From: Liopterus haemorrhoidalis
Lineage: Eukaryota; Arthropoda; Insecta; Coleoptera; Dytiscidae
DNA: 64,000 nucleotides
Reading direction: 5' to 3'
Assembly: GCA_963971575.1 (NCBI GenBank)
Contig: OZ020611.1
Span: forward strand, 180,236,071 to 180,300,070
Position numbers and translations under genes: made by a program. Below are positions 1 to 11,872 of this stretch, piece by piece; the first letter of the stretch is position 1; every line of letters starts with the position of its first letter. The notes under the pieces are model-generated. The model worked only from the letters and a program-made list of their open reading frames with translations. It was not told where the DNA came from and did not search any database.

Positions 1-4
1 ATCG

Positions 5-561
5 GAAATTTGTACTATTATGAAGTATGAGTTCTTACGTGGAACTATGGCATCGCAGACCGCGCGAAACATTAATAGTGTATTTGACACTAGTGTTACT
101 ACGCAACAGACAATATCAAATTGGTTCGCCAAATTTCGTACAGGTAACTTAAAATCCAAATAAATAAAAAAAAAAAAAAAACAAAAAAACCTGGCTCATC
201 GATCACAGCAGAAATATACTGCAACCAACTGGACAAAATTATGCAAAAACTTAAAGAAAAACAGCCTAGATTGGTCAACAGATCGATTCCTATCTTATTG
301 TATGACAACGCTAGACCACACACTGCACAAATGACTGTGGTAAAACTACAGGTATTGGAGTTGGAACTTCTTCATCATCCTCCATACTCACTAGACCTAG
401 ACCCCACTGACTACCACTTCTATCGCAATTTGGACAACTTTTTAATAGGAAAACAGTTAAATTCCGACAATGCTGTAAAACTGACCTTCCAAGAATTCTT
501 TGACTCTCGTCCGCCAGGGTTATATACCACCGGCCTGAACAACCTGCCGCTTAAATGGTAA
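5..561 (+). pseudogene. mariner transposase relic, internally deleted, 5' end outside window
   Basis: Two pieces of one mariner-type transposase on the same strand. Positions 5-163 read as an N-terminal helix-turn-helix region (KYEFLRGTMASQTARNIN, then NWFAKFRTG) ending in a stop. A run of about 17 A follows, then positions ~203-561 read as the C-terminal catalytic half, with LLYDNARPHTA and LDPTDYHFY. There are 34 residues between the two aspartates, the D34D spacing of mariner. The central part with the first catalytic aspartate is missing, so the element cannot be active. The A-run sits exactly at the deletion joint. The 5' inverted repeat would lie left of position 1, and the 3' end is probably near 640. 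Family assignment rests on motifs I recognise, not on a search. Confidence 0.88.
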
Positions 562-639
562 AAGTGTATAGACAATATGGATGCATACGTTAATGAATAA
601 AATAATTCCTTATATTTGTAAGTTATCAACCATCTTTGC

Positions 640-1740
640 CCTTTTTTCTACAATATACATCCTTGACGACCTAATATCTTATTTTAATGAATTTCAAGCT
701 TAATAAATCAGTAAACATGTTTCACCATTGTTTGTTTAAAACAACCAAGTTTTGACAGATATATCTTAAAATGAGTACCGTAATGAATTTATCACGGTTT
801 TCAGCCGATAAAGTATATCATTGCGGTACTAAAATGGATGTTATAAAGTTTGGTATTACTATATGGTAGCATTATTGATTACCCTGTATCTGGATTAATT
901 TTTAAAAAGTTATTAAACAAAATGATTCAAAGCTTGATGCAATTAGTCAAACAAGTAAATTGCCACCTATTTCAAATATTATTCAGAAACTGTACGCAAA
1001 CTTTTTTAGTAGAAACAAAAACTGAAATGTTCAACTCCAATTCCCCAAACACCAATGTTGTTCGTAGGAAAAGTAAAAAATATAACAAAAACTGAACATT
1101 GTAGTGTCATAGTTACGGCGTACGCGGTGCACACCTGCACGAATGTCTATTTTCACCACGTACTAACTTTGAATTATCCATATATCTTGCAGAAATTTTT
1201 CTTTTGTCTTATTCAGCATTTTGTAGACATTTTTACATTTTTCAAGCTTTTTATTATCAAGTGTCAAGAAGCTTAAAATTTTAAAGCAAACAGTAGCTTG
1301 TAAATTTATGTGCTAAATAAAGTATCATTTTAAGTCAAAGAAATAGAAACAGTGATACCATAAAAATAAATATGAAATATAAATTTTCACACCAGGGTTT
1401 CATAGATATTTAGACAGGTATTTTAATCATATAAAAATCATTTATTTCTTAATCAATATACATATATTAATTTGTTTTAAGAGCCTTCATTTAATACCTT
1501 AATTCAGCGTTATCCGAATAACATCCCACAGAACACGTTTGCTACCAACATATGAGAAAAAACTTTCTGAAAGATTACATAGTTTTTTTTTTGCAATAAT
1601 TGGTTTAAAACACACAATGAACACTGAGCATATGTTTATTTAAGAAAAAATAATTACTAATTATCGAATAAGTTCATGTCCCATAAGTGAGACAGAGGTC
1701 TAATTAAAAATTAAAAAAAAAAAAAAAAATAGACGAAGCG
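640..1740. other. no recognisable gene; one imperfect hairpin
   Basis: AT-rich sequence without a supportable coding region. At 774-830 an imperfect inverted repeat begins AGTACCGTAATG and returns as the complement of CATTGCGGTACT, enclosing a short centre. It resembles the end or whole of a tiny palindromic element. Nothing else stands out. Confidence 0.5.
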
Positions 1741-1744
1741 GCTC

Positions 1745-2266
1745 ACTTGTGAACAGGCTAAGCAGCTCTCACCCGGAGTATCCGGGTTTCAAAATCGTTT
1801 TTTTAAGCTCCGGGTTACGCTAATTTTATCTAAAAGTAGGAACCCGTAGGTCTAGAAACTTGAAATTTGGAGAGTTTATTCCCTTCATGACTTAAGAAGG
1901 GATTTTTCGAAATTCAACTCCTAAGGGGTGAAAGATTTCACGGATTACATAATATCTCTTAAGGCCGATAGGATATCGACTTAGTTTTTGCATACAAGGG
2001 CTATCCATACATTTGCCGAAAAACTAATTTCAGGATTTTGTCCTAATCAACCCCTAAAGGGGTGAATCTACAATTGGGGTGAATTATAAATCCCGTCGTA
2101 TTTCCTGTGATTGTTGTGATGTAACATTCCTTTTTGGCACATAAGTGTCTCCTTAAAATATCTCGAAATAGTTTTGACAGTTTTTTAAAATTTCAGCCTT
2201 AAAGGGTGCAACATGTGATTTCAAGGATTCCTTAATATTTCTTAGGATATATATATATATATATAT
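1745..2266 (+). mobile_element. Helitron body fragment (one unit of the family at 43.9-46.6 kb)
   Basis: This stretch matches the repeating unit of the Helitron at 43867-46562: the same order of phrases, including TTGAAATTTGGAGAGT, TTTTTCGAAATTCAAC, CTAAAGGGGTGAATCTAC and ACATTCCTTTTTGGCA. It holds little more than one ~400-bp unit and runs into an AT microsatellite at 2247-2266. No end of its own is visible, so it is a truncated copy. Confidence 0.8.
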
Positions 2267-2350
2267 GAGAAGAAGATTAATTAAGACAGTAGCGATCTAT
2301 ATATTCGGTTGATCGGCTTTAACCGTTGGCGTGATCAGAAATATAAAGAA

Positions 2351-2406
2351 CTAGCTGAGCACCCGTACTTCGCTACGGTATACTGACGATCTCATTCGTG
2401 TAATTA

Positions 2407-2407
<1 letters not shown>
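2351..2407 (-). mobile_element. Helitron 3' terminus fragment
   Basis: Read on the minus strand this ends in a hairpin (complement of ACCCGTACTTCGCTACGGT), then a short spacer, then CTAG followed by T. These are the diagnostic Helitron 3' features. The sequence closely matches the 3' end of the element at 46501-46562. The body that should follow at higher coordinates is cut off by a (TA)n tract at 2408-2451. Confidence 0.75.

Positions 2408-2451
<44 letters not shown>
2408..2451. repeat. (TA)n microsatellite
   Basis: About 22 uninterrupted TA units that truncate the adjacent Helitron end. Similar tracts occur at 2247-2266 and 3939-3961. Confidence 0.97.
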
Positions 2452-2454
<3 letters not shown>

Positions 2455-2545
2455 GTAAATTATTGACGAGTAATACAGTTATAAAATGTTCTTCTTTAAT
2501 CGTCAGTTTTTGTTAGGAAAATTAAAAAACAAGATTCATGGTACG

Positions 2546-2575
2546 TTTCGCGTTTATTAGTCAACGCATCTTCAG
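2546..2575 (-). ncRNA. hammerhead-ribozyme-like core, probably incomplete
   Basis: On the minus strand CTGAAGA (fits CUGANGA) is followed by a 5-bp stem GCGTT/AACGC and then GAAA, the order of a hammerhead core with stem II. I cannot find a convincing stem III plus cleavage triplet downstream, and only three bases could pair as stem I. Such cores are known from Penelope-like elements and retrozymes. This may be a broken terminal repeat of such an element beside the LINE relic. Confidence 0.25.
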
Positions 2576-2676
2576 CCAGTAGATAGAAGTAATCATAGTA
2601 CATAGTGGTCAGTTGGTAAAAGTCAAAAGTCAAAGCAAAATTTTGGTCAAAAGTTAAAAAATTTGGAAGTCAAGAA

Positions 2677-3980
2677 TTAAAAATAATAAAATTCACTGTG
2701 TACGTGTAACATTACACGTGTTGTTCTATCTACCCCTAAGATCCATCTCAAATACCTCTCCTGTACTCGTTCTACCTTCTCCCATTCCTTCAATCCCAAA
2801 ATTTCCACCCCATATAGCAGGATATTTTTCACCACGGCGTCAAACAACCTCAATCTCCATCTAATATCGTCGCTAAACTTCCTCTCTCCTATACTCCACA
2901 GCTTCCCCATGACTATCCTGGCCTTCTTTACTCTTTCCCTTATGTGTAGTTCAACCCCATTGTTCCTCGTTAGTACATAATCTAGGTATTTTATACTCTT
3001 CACCTCTTCTATTTCTCTGCCACCCCATTCCCATTTTATCTTCTTTCTTCTTCCCCCTCCTTTACCGAATACCATTACCTTAGTCTTATCCCTGTTTACT
3101 TCTAGTTTTTTCCTTTTAAAATATTTATCCACCCTTTCAATCATTCTCTTAAGCTCCTTTTCCCCCTCTGCCATCATTACATTATCGTCCGCGTACCCCA
3201 ATGTTCACAACTTTATCTTCCCTACTACCACCCCCCATCTTGTCCCTTCCTCATATGCCCTTCTAGATCCGCTACATACAAGTTGAACAAGGTCGGGCTC
3301 AGTGGACAACCCTGTCTCACCCCCTTATTCACCCAAAAACTATCCGACTCTTCCTCACCTACCCTCACCTTGCACCTCGTCCCCTTGTATATTTCCTTTA
3401 TCCTCATTATCAACTTCTTTCCTATCCCCTTCCATAACTCCTCCCTATCCAGCCTGTCAAATGCCGCTTTCAAATCCACGAACGCCATATACGCTTTCGC
3501 TCTTTTTCTCTTTAACCTCTCCTCTGCAATGTGATTCACAGCGAATATACCATCAATCGCCCCTCTTCCCTTCCTGAACCCAAACTGCGATTCCTCCAGT
3601 AAATGTTTCTTTTCCATCTCATCCACTAATCTTTCGTTCAGCACTTTCGCGTATACCTTGTACGCTGAACTCATCAAGGTCACACCTCTATAATTACATG
3701 CTAACTCCTTGTTTCCTCTCTTGCATATCGATACAATCACCCCTTCCCTCCAGTCCTCCGGGTTTCCCTCTCCTTTCCATATCCCTTTTATTATTTCTAC
3801 CAGTTTATTCTTCGCTTTCTCTCCTCCATTTATCCACGCTTCATTCCTTATCTTATCTGTCCCTGCTGCTTTCCCTTCCTTCATGTTCTTTATTATGCTC
3901 TCTATTTCTTCCCCTGACGGTCCCTCCCCTTCTTCTTCATATATATATATATATATATATATGCAATCAGGCAATATCAA
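2677..3980 (-). pseudogene. non-LTR retrotransposon (LINE) reverse transcriptase relic
   Basis: Minus-strand reverse transcriptase broken into two frames. The upstream part (3980-3225) contains GKAAGTDKIRNEAW, QFGFRKGRGAID, motif A in FVDLKAAFDRLD and motif B in GVRQGCPLSPTLFN. The downstream part (to 2677) holds motif C, LGYADDNVMMA, then KKLEVNRDKTKVMVF and a C-terminal region with LLYGVEIL and VQERYLRWILGVD. The break between the parts is a shift at a G-run near 3235 plus a TGA at the position before the YADD motif. The 5' side is cut by a (TA)n tract, so the endonuclease domain is absent, and the 3' side stops soon after LGVDRTT. The enzyme would copy element RNA into DNA at a nick. The clade is not resolved. 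Open frames on the opposite strand here are shadows. Confidence 0.95.
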
Positions 3981-4629
3981 TACTTATTGGGGGGGGGGGT
4001 TCTCAATCCAATATTATTTTTACTTTAGTTACCGAATAACATTTGAACTCTTAGTATCGTGCGTCTTGAATTCTACCTTTGGTAGAATTAACCTTGTTCT
4101 ACATCATCATTTCGTTCACTCTGCTTTGTTGTCGCGAATGCATTTTACGCATGCATTCATATTCGTGTGTGTTAGTATATTTCACGAATATACAGTGTGA
4201 AATCGATCATGGTTTCGTTTCTAAACTCTCCATTTCAGACCTGGTGTATTACGAAGACTACAGCAACTCATAGGGCTCTTTAATACATGACGTTTTAATC
4301 ACTAGGTAAGTTCATCAACCTGTATATATCCAATCCCATCTTCAGCATTCTACAATCACGTGAGATTGCGCCCAATAAAGTCCATTCGCTTTATTTCGCG
4401 TTTTTCATCCAGATCATGAGTCCTGCCTTACAATCGTTGCTAACGTGCCCATCAGAGCAAGAACCTGGTTGATGTTTTCGTTTGGGAACATTGCAGGGCT
4501 CCGCATTTAACACAGCATGTACAAACAATTTAAAGCTTGAGGAAACAGGCTTGTTCACTTGCTTAGTTGATTAGGTGATTTTGATACAATTCTGGCAAAA
4601 AATAGACATGTTACCCTGATTCCACTTAC

Positions 4630-4679
4630 ATAACTACAAAATCCTGAAATTTGTGAAAATTTGCACTTCACATTAATTT
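4630..4679 (+). repeat. right end of a decayed family A copy
   Basis: TTTGTGAAAATTTGCAC followed by TTCACATTAA is a mutated form of the family A right end (GTGTGAAAATTCACACTT). It abuts the left end of the next copy directly, so two copies lie head to tail. Confidence 0.7.
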
Positions 4680-4728
4680 TTAGGGTTTTGTAGGTATGAC
4701 CAAAAAACCCTTATACCGTCATTTTGTC

Positions 4729-4786
<58 letters not shown>

Positions 4787-5778
4787 TCGGTAAAAATTGT
4801 AGCCGAACGGCTAAACCTAGAGAGTTGAAATTTGACATGCTTATACAACTCGTTGACCCGCACATAGGAAAAATACCAAAACATCTAAAAAACATATCCC
4901 CCTAAAAATATAAACAAATATATGCTCATCGAAAAAAAAAATATTTTTTTTTAATTCTGAGTAGGGTATCAAATGAAAGCCCTTGGTACGTGAATTAACG
5001 ATCAAATTTTTATTTTTCCAAAATAAATTATTTTGAAACGATTTTTGCCAATATTGTGCAAAAAAAATTTTGTCCCACACCCTGTAGCCCAGATGGTTTA
5101 AACTAAAAATTTGAAAAAATTCTAAGTAATATACATTGGTGTGAACCGGAATAGTTCAACAGGAATTTTTGATCAGATTATGTTTTTGGAAAAAAAAGCA
5201 TTTTTTGTGTTTTTTTGCTAATAATGTTGACAACTTATAGTTATATAATACGCTCAACAGTAACGTGTTTCTTGGTGCTGTGGCTAAGATACTTGCGTTC
5301 TATCCAAGAATTCGTAATCGGACTCATGTTCGAGTCCTACGTGAGGAGACAATATTATTTTTTATTTATTTTTTGCATTTTTATATTGTTTAAATTATTT
5401 TTTCAAAATTTTAATTATATTTTGGCAATTGTTGCATTTAATTTTTAATAGCGTAAATTTAATAACCAGTGGAAATTGTTGAAATTATAATTTAATTATA
5501 TATTTGAATGTACACGAAATCAAAGGGGAGGAGCTATGACTAAAAACAACCAATGGAAGCCATAGGCGCAATTTTCAAAATCTTAATGAACCTTGATATA
5601 TAAAAAAAAAAAATACTGCACATCTTTAAAAACTTAAATAATGGTAATAGGCATTCGAATTAAAATTCATAAAAAAATATTTTGTCATAAAATTTGTTTT
5701 GGCACCCCAAATAATCATCATTCACTTACTAAATACCTGCAAAACCCTGAAATGTGTGAAAATTCACACTTCACATCA
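4680..5778 (+). mobile_element. family A repeat, copy 1
   Basis: A ~1.1-kb non-coding repeat that also occurs at 15089, 26187, 31383, 37742, 56381 and 59014. The left end is AGGGTTTTGTAGGTATGACC, which folds back on AAAACCCT. The right end is ACCTGCAAAACCCTGAAAT followed by the palindrome GTGTGAAAATTCACAC and TTCACATCA. The motif AGGGTTTTGYAGGTAT is thus inverted at both ends. A (GTCT)n tract of about 14 units (4731-4786) lies just inside the left end, followed by the conserved block GAGAGTTGAAATTTGACATG. A tRNA-like segment lies near 5270-5345. I cannot assign a transposon superfamily. No coding capacity is credible. Confidence 0.9.
5270..5345 (+). other. tRNA-like segment inside family A copy 1
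   Basis: A-box-like TGTGGCTAAGATACTTGCG and B-box-like GTTCGAGTCC (5328-5337) lie about 40 bases apart. GGACTC and GAGTCC can pair around the B box. The acceptor stem is not convincing. It sits at the same place as the tRNA-like segments of the other family A copies but differs from them in sequence. Confidence 0.5.
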
Positions 5779-6890
5779 ATTTTTTTAATTATAATTCGTA
5801 TATGTTGAATTAAGTAAAATGCTTTGAGCTGTTTATTAATTTACTTTTATTCAACTGTACCATATTACTTTGTTCCTAAACTTGTGTTATTCAGAAATTC
5901 AACATCTAATAAAATAATTATTCATTAAACCTTAAAGGATTATAAACAAACAGGATTTGATCTGTGAAATGTTTATATCCTTTGGGTCAAGTCGAGCATA
6001 CTTCGTCTACCACCATCCTGCCGTTTAGCTTATATTAATTATATTGTGCTAATCAGTTACACGTTGAATAATTTGCAGTATTATTCCATTTAGTAAACAA
6101 TGTTGATGCATTTTGCAAATTAATATCTAAATTGACTTACCCATATAAACCTATAATAAATAATGGATCTATTGTTGAACTTTACTAACTTTGTAGCGCA
6201 ATACGTTGTATACAAAGATTAATGTTTTAGATTTTAACAAGGTAATGCTTAACAAGATTTTAACTTTTAAATTTTTAGAAAAAAGTCATTGCTAAGTACC
6301 GTTAATGTGTTGATAGAAAAGTTTATTCCATTATTGTTACATCAGGAAATTCTTAATTTAATTTCAAGTTATATTATTGGAAAATTGTAAAGTTTAACGG
6401 TACGTAAAACCCCCACAGACTATAAGTTTCTTCTATAAAACTAACAGTCTGAAATAAAATTAGTAAAACATATAACTATACATCAAAATTTGCAGCGAAT
6501 TTTTTTCTATTTAATATTATATTTTTACCTGTCGATAACATGTAATAATTTTCTGTATTTTTTTAAATATATTTGTGGATTTCAAATAGTTTTTATATAT
6601 ACATATGTCATATGTAGTCATATGTAGAAATTTTCAAATAATACGCCGACATTTTTTCGACATGATCGTTATAGTTCAGAATCTACTTGATATATGAAAA
6701 ATTAAATCGATTTTACCCGTAACATATATTTATGAACCTTTGTAGAGTCATTATGGCGGCAAAAAAGACCAGCAAGTACAATAACTATAAGTAATTTTCA
6801 CAATGAAACTTAGGTACAATGTACCGCGTTGTATGCAAATATGCGTCGATTGGTTTACAATACGGCACCTATAATGCATTTATTAGTTTA
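5779..6890. other. no recognisable gene
   Basis: AT-rich DNA without a supportable reading frame or repeat that I can place. Short direct repeats of TCATATGTAG occur at 6608-6627. Confidence 0.5.
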
Positions 6891-6894
6891 CAAT

Positions 6895-7150
6895 TTTTTT
6901 TTTTTAGACTTGTCGTGGCTTGGGGTGAGACGGTTGTCTACGGAGCACAGGGACGCGGGTTAGAATCCCCTTACCTTCTTCGGATTTTTATCTTCCGAAA
7001 TTGTTCAGTCAGATCTGGGGTCGACTCAGCCTCAAGTATTTAATACTTAAAATGAGGGTGCTGTTTATACAGGGATAATAGGACCGGCCAAAACATCACA
7101 ATGACCACGTGGCTTTCCTATCTATGGCCGGCGGTCTAGATGTGGAGAAT
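6895..7150 (+). repeat. tRNA-derived SINE
   Basis: After a T-run, an A-box-like GTGGCTTGGGGTGAGAC (6915) and a B box GCGGGTTAGAATCCCC (6956) lie about 40 bases apart, as in an RNA polymerase III promoter. A ~180-bp body unrelated to tRNA follows, with ATAATAGGACCGGCCAAAAC and a GGCCGGCGGTC segment. This is the usual layout of insect tRNA-derived SINEs. I see no clear target-site duplication. Confidence 0.6.
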
Positions 7151-7446
7151 TTACCTTGTCTGCCCCTTATACGCCAATCTAGGTGTTGGGAAACTATTAT
7201 TATTATTAAATATTTTTTTTACAATAATAATCATCTTATTAGATAGATACAAATTTGCAGCAAATTTTTATAGATTGTTACGATTTGTTTTTTCAGACTT
7301 GTATAATAAGCTTGTAAGAACTAAACTTTTGTGCTTCTACTTCATGTAATTGGAAAAATTATACATATTAAGGGAACAAAAACTGACATGTTATGTTGAC
7401 TTTTGGACTTGAATTATTAATTATTTTCATTAATGTTTTTACTTGC

Positions 7447-8387
7447 CCGACCTTAATATATAAGGGGCAAGTATTGTAATCGCGAAAATTTTCGATGTTG
7501 AGATATTGACTGATGACCACGTTTTATGGTCCAGGGAATCCAAAAAAACTATTTTCGAAGTGCCGTCCATATGTGTTTCTGTGTGTGTGTCTGTGTGTGT
7601 CTGTGTGTGTGTGTGACTTCGTTCTGGTACCAAAAAAATCTCCTATTGATTGGGAAGAACCCTATTGTTTTTTATGAAAGTCCGAAACCGGAAACGGAAG
7701 TTATTAAACTTTAAAATTTAAAAAAATCAGCTGTGGCCACCACAGGACCGACCGCCATCATAAAGTACTTACATAAATTACATTCTAGCAGCAGAGTAGA
7801 AATAACTTGGCCTAATATTTTCTAACAGAGATATTATTTATCATGACCATGGAAACGTTACATATAAATATGAAAATATTGAGATTTTTTCGAAAAATTT
7901 TACAGAAATTATTCGAAATTTTTCGTTTTATCAAAAAACATCTCAAATAAAAGTTATTAGTTATTGCTTTTATAGCAACTTTTGTTCAATAAATTTTTTC
8001 TAAATATTTTTGTGTTGTGAAATATTCACAAAAATCTTAAAATCGACACGAGTAAACTCCCATTTTTAGTCAACCGATTTTTACCAAAAGTTGATCAACT
8101 CGTGCCATTGATGGCAGAAGCTTAAATATGAAGTTTGATAGAAATCCTTTCAGCTGAATTTGCTCTGCACGTGTACACAGACAGACAGACAGACGGACGG
8201 ACGGACGGACGGACAGACAGACAGACAGACAGATAGACAGACGGACGGACAGACAGACCGACAGACATCATGCCAAAAATAGTCAAAACGTTATGTAGGG
8301 TCCTCAATTCGTGAAGATCCATCGAAAACTGGAAATGTCAAAATCGGTATGATCACAATACCTCTCTTATATATGTTGGCGGTCGGT
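7447..8387 (+). mobile_element. family C repeat, full-length copy
   Basis: A ~940-bp non-coding element with imperfect terminal inverted repeats: CCGACCTTAATATATAAGG at the left, and on the complement of the right end CCGACCGCCAACATATATAAG. Inside are a (GT)n tract (7576-7613) and a mixed GACA/GACG tract (8175-8260). The right-hand part recurs at 14325-14993. Like family A it combines inverted ends with a tetranucleotide tract flanked by strongly conserved non-coding blocks, but the sequences are different. Confidence 0.8.
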
Positions 8388-8818
8388 AAAAAATTGTAAC
8401 TAATAAACCAAGCCTTGGACAAAAATTTGTAAAGAACATAATTTGATGTATTTTTGAAGATTTACCTAAAACTTTTTTTATTTATTTTTTTTTATTATTA
8501 TTTTTTTTTATTATTATTTTTATGGGAGGGCAAATCCAGTCTTTCTTCGCCACTGGTTTAGTTAGGAATATCTGTATAAATAAAATTTGTGGTTATATCT
8601 GTGTTTTATTATTTTTTCGTCCTTAAATTTCATTTCTACACCTTTCGATTGTATATTTAGACTATATGCATAAAAATATCCTTTCTGTCTCTCTGTCTAT
8701 TAAACCGAGATTCATATAATATCAGCTAGTCATTTTTGTACAAAATTTTATATGATGACAAAACAATACCAGAATTCGAACATAGAATATATGTCAGCTA
8801 AAAATATTCATGCTAATG

Positions 8819-9585
8819 CAATGATTCTTAACCTTTTAGAAATCACGACCCACCTAAATATCCTTAATGTTTTATGATCCTATAATGTGTAGTAAAATAA
8901 TGATTATTAAGATTTATTTTAATATAGTTATTTTATTTACTAATTATAGCTAGAAATCATAAAACGGAAACAAACATAAATGTATTTAATAAGACTCTTT
9001 CGCTGACACTCTCCACTAATTAGTTTGTTCTTGCTTCAGTTATGTTAATCAATACAATTTGCCTGTAGAGCATTATTTGGAACCGATTTCATTGTTTCGT
9101 TTTAATATTTGCTATTGCGAAAAATCCCTTTCCATAAAATTATCTAAAAACAAAAGATGGCAAATTTTGAACAGTGATGGTAAATAGGTACTAATATTCC
9201 CCCCGGGTATGTGTCCAAAATTGGACCACGCCGTTGATCGGAACTTTATGATACATGGATATAAATGGGAAAAAATAACATATTCATATAGATAAACTGA
9301 GATAAGGCGATTGAATAAATTTTTAGCTCCTTTTAAAATGAAGCGTTCTCACCCTTTTCGAAGTCAAATAGCTGTATGCACCCCTGGATTAATTAATTAG
9401 CCAGATTCGGATTACTGATACCAAATTATAAAATTTGAAACAAAAGAAAATAAAGTGCAAAAGAATATATATTTTTAAAAGACTTCTAAAATATCAAAAA
9501 TAAAATAATTAAAAACTAAACACGTTCTATAAATCTTTTGCGGTTCCCTTCAAAACCTTTCGTGGGCCCTGGTTAGGAAGCACTG
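8819..9585. mobile_element. hAT-like non-autonomous element
   Basis: The ends are inverted: CAATGATTCTTAACC at the left and GGTTAGGAAGCACTG at the right, a typical hAT end pattern (CARTG...). The flanking octamers TGCTAATG and CGCTTATG match at six of eight positions, consistent with an aged 8-bp target duplication. No transposase coding is visible in the 767 bp. Confidence 0.7.
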
Positions 9586-10099
9586 CGCTTATGAAGGGAT
9601 TCTGGGGCACGCTAACTAAAAGATTTGAAATATTTCAATTATTATTGACTCAACAACACAAATGCATGTATTTGAAAAAATATTAAAAATAAGAAAACAA
9701 AACTTTTTAGTTGTACCAATGTATTTTTTAGTTTGATGATTACTGTCAAAGGTGGTCCGTAGCTTCTCGGGCGTAGGTATGGCTGAACCTCAACTCAGCC
9801 AGAAATAAGCAGTTGACTTCGGTCAGATATCAATATACTGAATTAAACTAAAGCAAGTTAAAACTCCTGAAAATGGAATACTGTGAAAGTAGGAAACGTT
9901 ACCTAATATCTTATTTACTTAATATAATAAATATTTCATTTATTATTTAGTTTACAGCAAAACAATATATGACAAAAGTTGTTTAAAATAATAAGAAAAA
10001 TTATTTTCTCATTTTTTTATGTTACATATATTTTCAACTAGATGAATATTGGAGTAGTTACGGGGGTTCACTCATTATTTACTTTTTCTTCTCTTTGGC

Positions 10100-10560
10100 A
10101 TTTTCCTATTATAGGTTTACCAATTACAGGTACCATCCACTCCTCTATTTCCAGTCTGTTTCAGCTAGGTCTTTTTCACAAAATAATTTGTTTAAAACTT
10201 TATTGTTGTCCACTGCCTGCTCTTCTTCCGTTTCTCCTGGAGACTTTGAGAATTTCTTTTGGCAATTCTCTTCATTCATGCTTTCATTACGTTCCATCTT
10301 ATAACTCTATTGTTCCACAATTATAGTTGAGGTTAGCTCCATTTCATACCATATTCTCTTTAGTCTTCCGTGGTGTATTCCAAACTTCTTCTCATAAAGT
10401 CCAAAATCGACAGTCCTTATCCTTTTTCATAGTTTGTCTCTGAGAGGTCAAGTTTCTACTTCATATGTTGTTATTGCTTCTAAGGTTGAGTAAATTTATC
10501 TCTTTTTTGTTTCTTTTGTTTTATGTTTACTGCATATAGCCCACGTAATGCTCGAGCTGC
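10100..10560 (-). pseudogene. LINE reverse transcriptase C-terminal relic
   Basis: The minus strand reads as a scrambled C-terminal region of a LINE polyprotein. TYEVETWPLRDKLWKRIRTV and then GLYEKKFGIHHGRLKRI correspond to the ETW...L...TVEMDFWRR...RI block that follows the polymerase in many insect LINEs. Stops and shifts are frequent, and no catalytic motif is left. This is assignment by motif memory. Confidence 0.55.
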
Positions 10561-11788
10561 CCATTTGCCGCTTGTGATCTTGTCATCTCTGACGGGTGTT
10601 CAGTTTTTTTATTCTCATCAGGTATGCTCAACAGCAATCTTATTACTCTAATTTGTGGTACTTGGTTTTGACCTCAGTTCTAAAATATCTTCATTCTTGC
10701 CGCTTTCATTTACCATTAATTTAAATGGGACCGATGATTGGCGTAATATATTGATTTTAAAAACAGTATTTCGTCGAGACTTTTACGAAACGAATAAACA
10801 AAAGTCAATGAATATGTTTAAATCTCTGTTTAACGGTAAAATACTTGTAGCTCCCTATCTTTTTTTAATATATGTTTCGGATTCAATAAAACTGTTTCGT
10901 CAGATTTATGAGATTGTTTGAACATTAACTGAACCAAAACATCAAGCCAACCTTATAAAAAAGGTATTGTTTCGGTATTAGAGTTTTTACGATACATTCT
11001 TATCGGAATATGGCAAATAATAATATAATATAGCTTACAGCCTCTACAGTTAAGCTCGGACCTGCACTCAGACGAGAAAGATATATTATAATACCTCCTT
11101 TCCTAAACGATTTGGGAACTGGACTAACTTTATTTCTCCGCAGTCTGCTATATTGAAATATGTACACCATATACCTAACGGTTTTTTAAATCGTTTCTGC
11201 CAGACTGAAAACATAAAAATAACAATGCATTCTTTTTTGTTCTATATATCAAGTGACCTGGAAAAAATAGGCTTTTTTTGGTTTTATGTTTGGTGTTTGC
11301 GGTACATTTAATAATTAAGATATTTATAGATTTCCAATAATTGGCTAAATTTCAAACATAAAACATAAATACAGTACCATGAAAATAACTTTAAAATTTT
11401 AGAGGCCACAATATACCCAGAAAAAAAGAATTAATTCAGATATATGAATTAATTTGCAAAACTAAAAATGATAAGAAAATAACCCTCCATCTATACCCAA
11501 TATTGCTAGTAATATAACAGATGTATGATGTACGAGATTTGATAAAAACATACGTTGACTACACGTTTTGCACCATACGTCGGAACTAGACAGTTACAAG
11601 GGTAAGTGTACAGCAGGAGTAGAGACTTGATAAGAATGCAGCTGTAATTTGTGAGCTGACCGATTTTTTTTGCCTTAGTCTTTCGACTGTATTAGCTAGA
11701 TTTGCATTTAGTTTTATTTATTTTACAAATTATGTCTTGAAACTACAATCACACACACACACCCACACAAACACACACACAAACATAC

Positions 11789-11869
11789 TGCCATCATCGG
11801 GATTCGAAGCAGATCTACCCTGTTGTAGCAGTTAGTGTGCCACTACATGAATCACTAGACCATGATGGC
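11789..11869 (-). other. tRNA-like sequence with intact acceptor stem
   Basis: On the minus strand the sequence starts GCCATCA and ends TGATGGC plus A, giving a perfect 7-bp acceptor stem and a discriminator base over 81 nt. The A box is TGGTCTAGTGATTC and the B box CTTCGAATCCC. The T stem is imperfect and the anticodon arm is unclear, so this is a tRNA pseudogene or SINE head rather than a working tRNA gene. A (CA)n tract lies directly 3' of it (11749-11784), and the tandem array at 11873 starts three bases from its 5' end. Confidence 0.55.
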
Positions 11870-11872
11870 CCC

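Noticed and set aside
3283..4200. Several long plus-strand frames, serine/proline/leucine-rich
   Set aside because: They are antisense shadows of the minus-strand LINE reverse transcriptase, plus an IYIYIY run from the TA microsatellite.
4731..4786. Regular GTCT/GACA repeats as a possible CRISPR-like array
   Set aside because: Simple tetranucleotide microsatellites with no spacers, in a eukaryotic transposon setting.
7526..8322. Frames rich in CVCVCV or SVCLSV residues
   Set aside because: They are translations of GT and GACA/GACG simple repeats.
11789..11869. Functional tRNA gene
   Set aside because: The acceptor stem is perfect, but the T stem and anticodon arm are not. I kept it only as tRNA-like sequence.
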